64,000 nucleotides of DNA from Ianthella basta (taxonomy: Eukaryota; Porifera; Demospongiae; Verongiida; Ianthellidae). Below, piece after piece: positions 52,485 through 64,000 of this stretch; the stretch's first letter is position 1; the number at the start of each line of letters is the position of its first letter. The DNA lies in NCBI GenBank assembly GCA_964019415.1, contig OZ025876.1:3647272-3711271 (forward strand), written 5' to 3'. The notes under the pieces are model-generated. The model searched no databases, was not told where the DNA came from, and worked only from the letters and a program-made list of their open reading frames with translations. Position numbers and translations under genes: made by a program.

Positions 52485-55400
52485 TCAACCGTTAGTGGCA
52501 ATTGATGCCAAGGTGCTGCACTGTGACTGCTGCCCTGCAAGGCTGAACCTGTTGACTAGCTCCAAGAAGTTGGGCCGTGCACTGGGATCATGTCTTTGGC
52601 AGGCAGCAATGGCGGTGGCAAACTCCACAGAACACTCAGGTGGCCTGCATGTGAAAGGAAGTGACAGGAGATCAGGCCAGGTAGCATGCCTGCACTCACA
52701 CTCCTACCAACAGCACAGTCCATGTGCACTCACAGGTCAAGTTTCAGCTGCCCATTTCCTGCTAGCTCTGTCAGCATGTCTAGTGCTTTGTTGGGGTGGG
52801 GAAACTGTCCAAATGTTGCAATCTCCCAAAGGAGGACTCCATATGACCTGCCAATTCATAAATAAGACATTGTATTAACTTTAACATGCTCACAAATTAC
52901 CAAGCATATTAACACTTTGCTACAATACTCACCAGACATCGCTTTGTGTGGTGAACTGTCCATAGTGTATCGACTCTGGTGCCATCCAGCGAACAGGGAG
53001 CACTCCTTGGTGCTGGATCTTGTAGTAGTCATTCTCATTGAGCTGCCGGGTCAGCCCAAAGTCAGCCAACTTGGCTACCAGGCTCTGTGATACTATAAGG
53101 GCCAGCAAGAGATGGTTTAGCTCAGCACTGTTGCCCTGTACCTCTATCACAGCAAACACACATCAAGTGCATATACAGACCATAAGTGTATTCATTGATC
53201 AGTGCAAGGTTCTCACCAAGCACATTCCTTGCAGCCACGTCTCTATGCACTAGATTGTGCATAGAGAGGTAGTACAGTGCTTTGGCCACATCTGCTGCAA
53301 AACTCTTAAGGTTCTCTTGAGTCAATCTGCATTCACCATCTGGTTCAGGCCTGTAAAGAAGAGGAAGAGATGAAACACATGGCAGCCAGCAATCAGCCAG
53401 GAGCGATGCTAAATCAATACCTGTTGGCAATGAGCAGGTTGAGGAGGTCCCCCAGTGCCATGTACTCCAAGACCATCAGTGGTGGAGCTGCCAAGTCACC
53501 TGATGACTCCTTACAGAACCCGAGGAAGGACACAATGTTGGGATGGTGGAGAGTCTTCATCAGGTCAATCTCCTTGAAGAAGGCCTCCTCACTCTCTGAG
53601 CTGTCACTCTGGAGGGTCTTCACAGCCACTGGTACATTGGAGTGTCCACATATTTCTGACTGCACCATATACGTATATGTATGTGCACACAAGGGCAGGG
53701 GGTAGAGCAGGGTTCAGATTCCACAACTGCCAATCAAATGCGTACACTCTCACATGTTAACCAGTACATTCTCTGAGGTACTCACACAAGCAATCATGAG
53801 CAGGACTTCACCAAATTGACCTTCTCCAAGCTTTTTTACAAACTCGAGCTCCCAACGTGGGTACAACCAACCCTGTCATAGATGTGAAGCCCTTGTCACT
53901 TGAGGATGGCATAACTGGCAATGGGTGCACACATGCAATACCTGTTGGTCCTTTCCCTGAGCATCTCTCCATTGGGTGATGGAGGTGAAGGTCAAGTCTT
54001 TGTCAGCAACGCCATGTCTAGGCAGCAGCTGCCTCAGGTTCATGTATGCTGCATCCTACAGGTGCACAAGAGTGCCATACAACACAGCTGTACCTTAGTG
54101 CTCTGGTGCATGCGCCTAGCAAGGGGAACAAGGTGGCTCAGCTAGGTTCACACACTACTTGTGTGGTATAACAGCTCTGGACAGCTCACCTGCTCTCTCA
54201 CATAGTCCACCTTGTACTCTGCCCCATATCGTGGTTGGTGTTCTTCAGCTAGTGGCTGCAATTAAGACCGAGTACAGTGTACCAGTGGTTGGCGCTTGTA
54301 ACACTTAATACTTAGCACTATGCATATGTACAGGGTTGTCCCCACTTACACTATCGGATGTGGGGACAAGGAGTTGGTAGTGCAAGAGACCGACAGAACC
54401 AGGGATGTCATCAGCAGTGTAGCTGAGAGGAGTTGAAACACAGCAATGTGACAATCAGCACAATGCCACACATCCCACACACATGGAGACATCTACTGCA
54501 TACTCCATTCAAGTACGTATGCCCTGCATTGCTCACCCAGTTGAGATGTGCAGCTTCCCCTTCTTGTGCTTCCAGTACACCAGCCCAGCCATGATGGCTA
54601 ACAGAAGGGACAGTCCCAAGGAGGGTAAGATGATCCCAAGGGCTACGGCTGTCACTGAAATGGAAGGGGCCTCAGTGTCTCTCTCCGGAGGGAACTGCAC
54701 CAAAGAGGCACATGCAGCACTGCGGTTACAGGCAGAGTACACTGCAAGAAGGGTATGGTCAATGTTCACAAGGGCAGTATCAGTAGGCTGCTGACGTCCT
54801 GCAGGTGGGAGGACAGATGAGGTGAATGTGGATGTACGTACATAAGCAACAGTGACATCTGTACAGTATGTGAGCTGACTAACCTCCTTGTGTGCTGATG
54901 TTCCATGTGACAGTAGCTTCACACTCAATGTCCAGTCCTATTACTTCTACACCAGATACTTCAACTGGTTGGTCCATCATAGAAGTGTAATTGCCACTGC
55001 TTGTAGCATTCAGTGGAACAACTATTCCTGTCATTCGCTTGGCTCCAACACGATCACTGAATATCAAATGGTGGTACACAGAAATAGATGCTAAGCACAG
55101 CTTCACATACTGTATGCATTAGTACACACTAACTAACACTCGGACTATCTCTGAAGCCGCCACAGCTGTTCCTTCAAAGATGAGCAGCACCATACATGAC
55201 ATGCTCAGTGGGTCCGGCTCACTTCTGAGGACAGCACTCCCTGCCTTAGCTTGGAACTCCACAGACATACTATACACAAACACAGTCTCTTCCAGTTCAT
55301 TCAAGTCACTGTTGATGACCAGCCCTTCTCTGTCAACTGAATTTGATTGTTCAGAAGCAAACTGAAGCACTTCATCTAGTAGAGAAGAAGTATACATTAA

Positions 55401-58400
55401 ACTAAAGTACAATAGCAGCACAGCATTCATCACACCATGGCATGCGCAGGTCTCACACTGTACCTTTAAGGCAGTCAAGGCCATCCTGTGCCAGCTGTGT
55501 CCCATTTGGACAGAGGCAGCTGAAGAGGCGTTCTTCAAAATTAGGAACACATTCAAAGGTGCAAGAGCAGCTCTCTAAGAAGAATTCAGCAAATCCATTG
55601 CCACCTTCATGAAAGCTGACAGTGCTCTCTATTATTGATGGGAATACGATGGATGTGCCGCCTTTGCCAGGAAAGGTATTCCCACTAGCAACAATGTCAC
55701 CACCATTCCATCCTCCTCCTCCTCCTCCATTGCCACATCCTCCTCCACCACCACCAAACCCACCTACTGTTTTTGGAAAGGACGTGTTTGTAATACCAAG
55801 GCAATCAATACCCCCACCTAAGAAGCTGTTTCCTGAATGTGATTGTTGGTTGCCATCCACCGGTGACTGGCCAATCAATGTATCAAATTCAATCCCACCC
55901 CCTCCAGCACCAGCAGATTCTCCAGCACCAGCAGATTCTCCAGCACTTTTGATGTGTGCACCATTGCTAAAATCTCCCGATGAACTAAACTGTCCATCTG
56001 GGGAGATCCTAGAAAGGGCAGTCATGTTGGGAATTGCAGCTGCACCACCACCACCAGCTGCCACGATGAAAAAGCGAGATATAAATGCTTCATTGGCGAG
56101 ATACAATGCGGTCTTTCCTCCTCCCCCTCCACCCCCATCAATCAACTGCCACTGTGCAGGTGTTGTGTTATGCAAGACCTCCAGGCACTGGTCCTCAAAG
56201 TCGTGTGTTGACTCATCCAGTTGACACACAGGGTGGGTGGGGTTCGTATCACATGCAGAAGTGCCTTTCTGACCAATGTATACAAAAACTATATGATCTT
56301 TTTGCAGAAAGACATGCTTTACCTGCACCTTTACTCCCCTCCCTGGTGTCCTCGAGCAGGCCCCCTTCCCTCCCTGTGCACCTGCAACTGTGATGGTGTA
56401 GTTGCCACTTCTTGGCACAAAGAAACTTGGATAAAGATCTCTTCGAAACCTGATCTCAGGATTAGCAATGTGCAATTCCTCACAGTCAGTATCATTTGGT
56501 GGGAGCCTTCCAGTGGTGTTGCAGGTATTAAGAACAATGTAAAAGGGCTGTAAATCTGCATGTACGAAATACGGCAGCATGTAAACCTGTAACATGATAA
56601 GATCATTCCTATAATTTATTATACCGTATAGCGGGAAAGTTTGGAACGGTGCAAATTTTTGCATATTTCGTATGATAGCTCGCCATACGAAAATAAATAC
56701 TACGAAACATTTTGCATTAGAAATTTTAATCACATCACAATTGAATGCGGGCAATCTCCCTATACGTCGATAGAGCAATGGCTTTGTACTGGTACTTCCA
56801 GCCTTTGGACGCGGGCACCAATCCAGACCCCAGTGGACCTCTGTCGGCACATGTTAGCCCTGGAGCAATTAAAGACGCCAACGAAGCTGTGAGAAATGCA
56901 TCACAAGGTAGCAGCAAGCGAAGAGGTGAATACGCCAAGTTCACACCAGAACAAAATGCATCAGTCAGTGAGTATGCCTCGCTGCACGGTAACCAGGCAG
57001 CTATTCATCATTTTTCGAAGTAGTTGGGAGTCAAAATGAAGCCTACTTTGGTTCAGACTTGGAAAGGGTCGGTTGAAATCAGCCGCAAGCGGAAAGCTGG
57101 TGAGACAAGCGATCCCAGCGTCAAGTCCTTGCCCGTCAAGAAGCATGAGAGATCTTTGCTACTCGGTGAAGAGCTAGACACTCAGGTGAAGCATTACATT
57201 CAAGCAGTACATGAAGGAGGTGGAGTGATCAATACAGCCATCACTATGGCAGCTGCTACCGCCATTGTAAGAAAAGCTGACAGGAACTAACTGGCTGAAA
57301 ATGGAGGCCCAATTACTGTCACCAATAACTGGGCGAAGTCACTCCTTTACAGGATGAATTTTGTTAAGAGGAGAGGAAGCTCTACTGCAAAGATGTCAGT
57401 AGCAAACTTCGAGGCAGTGAAAGAGCAATTTGTCTATGATGTCAATGCTGTAGTGGAGATGAAAGACATCCCACCAGAGTTAGTCTTCAACTGGGACCAG
57501 ACCAGAATCAGCATTGTTCCCGGATCATTGTAGATGATGGATGCTAAAGGATCACAACAAGTGGAGATCATGGGCATCAGCAACAAACATCAAATTACAG
57601 CAGTTTTCTATGGCGCACTGACTGGCGAGCTTCTACCTCCACAGCTGATCTACCAAGGCAAAACATCTGTCTGCCTCCCTCGCTACAGTTTTCCAGATAA
57701 TTGGCATGTGACATGCACACCAAATCGTTGGTCAAATGAAGATACAATGAAAGAGTATATCGAGCACATCATCATACAGTATGTGGATCGCAAATGCAAG
57801 GAGCTCAAGCTCTCATCTGATCAACCTGCACTGGCCATTTTTGATGTTTTTAAAGGTCAGCAAATGGAAGAATAATATCACCAAATTGCTGGAGAAGAAC
57901 AACATTTATGTTGTAAGTGTACCTGCGAACTGTACAGAGCGCTTACAGCCCATGGATCTCAGTGTTAACAAGTCTGTCAAGGAGTATATGCGAAGCATGT
58001 TCGGAGATTGGCACTCTATGCAAGTTCAACACCAGTTGGATGAAGGAGAAGAGATCTTGCCAGTAGACTTAGGAATGTCTACTATGAAACAACTTGGAGC
58101 CCGCTGGCTTGTCAGCCTCTATGACTACCTTCAAGAAAACAGTAGTATAGTAGAAAATGGCTTCAAAGCTGCAGGTTTGCTTTAATTTAGCTAATCATGG
58201 CTCATGTACAAGTGTTTACTTGTTGGCATTTCATTTCTAGCCAAGCATGTTGCAGTCCTAGCTGTTTTCGTCGTAAGCATTATGTAACAACTTCTTATGT
58301 AATCAGGTAATATATATGAAACATGAGTATAGTCATGAGTATATAACATGAGCATTGACAATCATAATTAAATAAGCATATGGCATACCGATGTGTGGAT

Positions 58401-61299
58401 AACTAAATCATTGGAAAAGGAGAGAATGTTCCACATGCAACAAGGTGAGACCTCATTGCAGGTTGGTCAAATTTGATAGCATTAGAATCCTGCGAAGACA
58501 AAGAGTTGTTGATATGGCAATTGCATATACACCACAATCCTGTCCACCAGCCTGCCTGTTGATCTGAACCAATTCTGTTAAGTCAAAGTCTGGAATAGAT
58601 TAGAGACGATGCTCTTGGTGTCCCGATCAAGTGTTCAGTATACAGAATCATACACCTTCACTTCATCATCTGAAGCAAAAACTGTTGATGCTGCAATCCA
58701 GTGATCACCATGACAATGTACAATTTGGATCTTTAGCTTGTCGTCTTCATTTCGACCCTTATTTTGCCTGTAGTAGAGTTGACTTCAACCCTGTTACTTC
58801 TGAAAACTGTCGTCTTAGCAAGCCCTGTGCCATGTTAACGTGAAGGTTGTTGAGTTTCTCTCCATCCGAGATCGTTGCTTGTCACTGCTGGTCTGTACAA
58901 TGCCTGCAAGCTGTACCCATTCCTTACTAGTCTGCTCTGGAGTCAAGTTCTTATGATCACTTGTACTAGGCAGCTCAGGGGGAGCATCGCTCTGTTTTCG
59001 TTTCTTACTTGCCGACAAAGCAGTTGTAGTGGTTGCTAAAGCTGATTCGACTAGCTTCTTGGCTTTCGTTGTGTGCTTAGCGTCTTCTTGAAATGTTAAT
59101 AGGCATGGTATTTCCAGTTCCCTTTGAGCTAAATCCGCAGAGAACTGTCTGGAACCTGTCATGCGGCAAACGATGGAGCCATCTAGGCATAGGTAGAGAG
59201 AGCATATGGAAGAGATTTTCCTCAGATGGCCTATGACGGTATTGCTTCTCACTGCAGTCACAGTGAAAGGATCAACCCTGTTCCCATCCTCACACTTACA
59301 TGGAAATTCCTGTCCAACTACAGCACCCCAGACATCTTTATAGATGTGGTACCCCCTCACCATTGACTCCACTGAAAATGACGATATTATTGACATGTAC
59401 ATGTACTTGCTGGGAGGCATGGAATTATCTGCACACGCGCACATACAAAAATAAGAATACAAAAATATATTCTAAAGGCCTTACAGCCATTTATACGAAA
59501 ATTTGCAGCATCCAAAATTTCCTGCTATACGGTTTGTCTTTCACTTTTTGTATCAACTGCATTTGAGCAGTCCAGATACACCAGTGTCAACCAAGCTAGT
59601 AGCAACACAGAATTGCTCAAAAGCACAGACGGTATGTGTACTGCAGGTGTCCACACACGGCTGGAGACAGATTAAAGTGCTGGCTATCCCTTTCAAAGCT
59701 GTTAGTGGGCTGCACCTGTATCTAGTAACCGGTAATCTTCATTTCATTTCATTTTTCATTACAAGGATCATTATACTGGAGGCCCACTTGGCCCAGAGGG
59801 CTACTTTACAGGGAGCCCAGTAAACATGCAATTACATGTAACCAATTCAAGGAATAAAAGTGCAAGGATGGGAAAGTTGAACAGTGATAGAATGAGATGT
59901 GCACATAGACATAAATTTTATGTAGTTATTGAACAGTACAGAACATACAATGATACAATAAAATACAAAGATAGACTGGTATGTACATACGTACACAAAT
60001 GTACGATGATAGGATGAAACAAAGGATAGTTCTGTATTATAGGAGGAAAGTAAATTATAACAGTGAGTTCTGTAGCTGAGATAGTTGAAAGCAGGGTGAT
60101 TTCCTACCAAACTCTGACTTAATAGACAGTAAAGCAAGGCGGTTGACGGAAGAGCCCCTAGTGTGGTAGCCATAGGTTTGCTTTGTGAGATCAGAGTTAT
60201 GAGGTTGAAGAGATATAGAGGTATAGGGGATGGTTGACAGGATCCGGGTGTACGAGAGACTTGGCTAAGTCCAATAGCCTGGCATTTTGATACAATTCTA
60301 AGGATCTCCAGTTAAGGGTGTCATGGGTGTCAGAAGCTGATGATGATTTGGATTGTTTGAGAACAATATGAGCCGCGAAGGTTTGGAGACATTGCAGTTT
60401 GTGTGCATCAGAGACCTGGCAAACTCTCCATACAATAGTTAAATGATGGAACAAGATAAGAATAATAAAGGGTTACAAGCGCTTGTCTTGGTAGGATCCA
60501 CAAAAAATGTCTCATTAGCCTTAGATTACAAGACACATGCGATACAATCAAGTCAACATGGCGATTGCACTTGAGGTGCTCGTCAAGAGTCACCCCAAGC
60601 AGCTTGAACTCCTCCACTTGCTTAAGTAGATTACCATTGAAGGTAACACTGAGGAGGTAGGTGCTTCTTGGGTGAGCGTAGTAGCATTACCTTGGTCTTA
60701 GCTATGTTACGAGTTATACCATTTGCAGACATCCATGTGCAAATCTTGGACAGTGCTAAGTTTAGATTAGTCCCGATTTCCTGAAAATTATGGCCTGATG
60801 AATACACAGACTGTGTCGTCAGCAAATAATACGGAAGGTGCAATAGCTTTAGGGTAGATCGTTGATATACATGGAGGATAAAATGAGACTGAGCCCTGTG
60901 GGACACCAGCAATAATTGGGAGGGTAGAGGACATAGCGCCATTAAACTTCACAGTTTGGTCTCTCACGCCAATACAGGACCGGAACCACTGACAGCAAGG
61001 TTCGCTAAGGCCAAAATTGCTGTGATCAATAATTTGTACCGCAGGACAGTATAATTTAGCTTATTTTGTTGTGTTAAGAATTTTAGCATGAAGTAGAAAC
61101 CTGTCAGTTCACAGGTAGATTCTTGGAGAGTCTTGTACTGTACACACAGACAGGAGCACACACTGTGCTATTTTACGGTAACCTTCCAGCCCCTGTCCTA
61201 CTTACCATGCTGTGGAGCAGCACGTCCTGGTGTGGACGTAGCCAGAATGACCAAGATGTTCGCAAAGATCTTCCAATTCGCCATCCACTCCAGGATCAT
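52485..61299 (-). CDS. receptor tyrosine kinase A with ALK/LTK-type glycine-rich ectodomain
   Basis: Complete single-pass receptor. Exon 1 (61299-61206) gives a signal peptide (IFANILVILATSTPG). Exon 2 (56555-55464) joins in phase to QHDLQPFY and encodes the ALK-type glycine-rich domain (GGFGGGGGGCGNGGGGGG) and an EGF-like module (CLCPNGTQLAQDGLDCL). Exons 55375-55138 and about 55057-54884 form two further modules. The transmembrane helix (ALGIILPSLGLSLLLAIMAG) is near 54630-54570. The kinase has the Gly loop LGEGQFGEV (53840), VAVK lysine (53625), HRDVAARN (53245), DFG (53060) and WMAPES (52980), ending SARPNFLELVNRF with TGA at 52485. All catalytic residues are present. The activation loop (LNENDYYKIQHQG) lacks the ALK YxxxYY pattern, so the kinase subfamily is open. 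Intron 1 (4.65 kb) carries two transposons. Receptor B lies head to head. Confidence 0.9.
56778..58185 (+). pseudogene. pogo/Tigger-like DDE transposase, inactivated
   Basis: Start region MALYWYFQPLDAG, then a helix-turn-helix stretch (YAKFTPEQNASVSEYASLHG) as in psq/CENP-B type transposases. Catalytic motif positions are visible: VFNWDQTRISIVPG (first Asp), ALAIFDVFKGQ (second Asp) and NCTERLQPMDLSVNKSVK (third). The frame is broken by in-frame stops at 57021, 57288 and 57531 and by a frameshift near 57860. The remaining sequence is well conserved, so the inactivation looks recent. Confidence 0.88.
58815..59420 (-). CDS. HIRAN-domain protein inside a DNA transposon
   Basis: Intact 201-residue frame from ATG 59420. 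Residues about 10-110 look like a HIRAN domain (FSVESMVRGYHIYKDVW, DPFTVTAVRSNTVIGHL, GSIVCRMTGSRQFSADL). HIRAN domains bind DNA ends and stalled replication forks in helicases such as HLTF. The rest is Lys/Ser/Thr-rich with a likely nuclear signal (SASKKRKQS). It is convergent with the transposase and inside the same inverted repeats, yet has no stop codon or frameshift. Whether it aids transposition or is a host gene captured by the element is not known from sequence. Confidence 0.75.
   Translation of the reverse strand: MPPSKYMYMSIISSFSVESMVRGYHIYKDVWGAVVGQEFPCKCEDGNRVDPFTVTAVRSNTVIGHLRKISSICSLYLCLDGSIVCRMTGSRQFSADLAQRELEIPCLLTFQEDAKHTTKAKKLVESALATTTTALSASKKRKQSDAPPELPSTSDHKNLTPEQTSKEWVQLAGIVQTSSDKQRSRMERNSTTFTLTWHRAC
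59740..61080 (-). mobile_element. 5'-truncated LINE (CR1/L2/Jockey-like), decayed
   Basis: Minus-strand fragments read IIDHSNFGLSEPCCQWF (about 61040), IIAGVPQGSV (60900), VLFADDTVCV (60820, frameshifted), FKLLGVTLDEHLKC (60600), YSYLVPSFNYC (60450) and the C-terminal tail. These are the palm and thumb of a non-LTR reverse transcriptase. The 3' end at 59740 has a short ATGAA-type repeat (TGAAATGAAATGAAG), common for CR1/L2 tails. Several frameshifts are present. It lies in intron 1 of receptor A, same strand as the receptor. Confidence 0.85.
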
Positions 61300-61511
61300 G
61301 TGACTATATACAATAATATACGGAGGTGTCACCGGGAATCCATGCTTGCATGCCATGTGTATTGTTTGTTTAAATTGTATAAAATAAACTGTCATCGGAC
61401 AGAAAGTCTACGCTATAATACTTTCGGAAACCCAATCACAACAGGATATTCCCTTATGCGATAAGTTGCTCTCACATGACGAGTCGACTAACTTAGCTGA
61501 ACGGAGAAACG
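61300..61511. promoter_or_regulatory. shared intergenic promoter of the head-to-head receptor pair
   Basis: Only 212 bp separate the two start codons. A TATATA-like stretch lies at 61305-61320, close to the receptor A start, and a CCAAT box at 61432-61436 points to receptor B. No YY1-like motif is present at either start. Confidence 0.6.

Positions 61512-64000
<2,489 letters not shown>

Larger units (their letters stand above)
56625..59533. mobile_element. pogo/Tigger-like DNA transposon carrying transposase and HIRAN genes
   Basis: Terminal inverted repeats of about 38 bp: 56625-56663 (CCGTATAGCGGGAAAGTTTG...) and 59495-59533, ending GCTATACGG, with several mismatches. Between them are a plus-strand transposase pseudogene and a convergent minus-strand HIRAN-type ORF. 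A TA target duplication is not clean: TA is on the left and TT on the right. It is inserted in intron 1 of receptor A. Confidence 0.8.

Noticed and set aside
55622..56224. 200-residue proline-rich plus-strand ORF
   Set aside because: It is the exact antisense of the glycine-rich domain of receptor A; GGN codons read as CCN on the other strand.
59570..59735. Region between the DNA transposon and the LINE as a receptor A exon
   Set aside because: Exon 1 (61206) joins in phase directly to exon 2 (56555), as in the paralogue, and no open frame with splice sites was found here.

Overview
This is nuclear DNA from an animal, most likely a sponge or another early-branching marine invertebrate. The evidence is intron-split genes whose closest recognisable relatives are animal proteins (UTP20, GPKOW, DALRD3, EEF1AKMT2, FBXL13/DRC6, a Krueppel-like factor, ALK-type receptor ectodomains), many short introns with GT-AG borders, tight gene packing, long CA/TG microsatellites and many small fold-back elements. 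The species cannot be read from the sequence; 'sponge' is an inference.

Layout. 162-10763 (-): FBXL13/DRC6-like F-box LRR gene, its introns holding a RecQ fragment, an acidic ORF, small inverted-repeat elements and a deleted LINE. 11263-29544 (-): UTP20, a very large many-exon gene; one short intron holds a tRNA-Leu(CAG) gene and others hold fold-back elements and a retroelement tail with a hammerhead-like core. 29570-31541 (+): EEF1AKMT2, whose start codon is only 25 bp from that of UTP20. 31686-35397 (+): an unrecognised low-complexity protein with a GGHGT tandem repeat. 35523-38503 (-): DALRD3, convergent with the previous gene. 38782-39687 (-): an intronless Krueppel-like factor. 39955-52315 (-): GPKOW, with long intron-rich space that contains a copied UTP20 exon and several inverted repeats.

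52485-64000: the most unusual part. Two paralogous receptor tyrosine kinase genes stand head to head. Receptor A (-, 52485-61299) is complete. Receptor B (+, 61512 to beyond the window edge) is seen only through part of its ectodomain. Both have a signal peptide, an ALK/LTK-type glycine-rich domain, an EGF-like cysteine module and two further shared modules, with the same intron phases. Intron 1 of receptor A has been enlarged by a LINE fragment and a pogo-like DNA transposon that also carries an intact HIRAN-domain ORF facing the broken transposase.

Several genes serve RNA or translation: UTP20 (small-subunit processome), EEF1AKMT2 (eEF1A methylation), DALRD3 (tRNA m3C partner), GPKOW (spliceosome) and the tRNA. 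Four of them (UTP20, EEF1AKMT2, DALRD3, GPKOW) have a YY1-like AAAATGGC motif exactly on the start codon, while the F-box, KLF and receptor genes do not. Intron borders were read by eye; those given as exact were checked for GT/AG and phase, the others are approximate.
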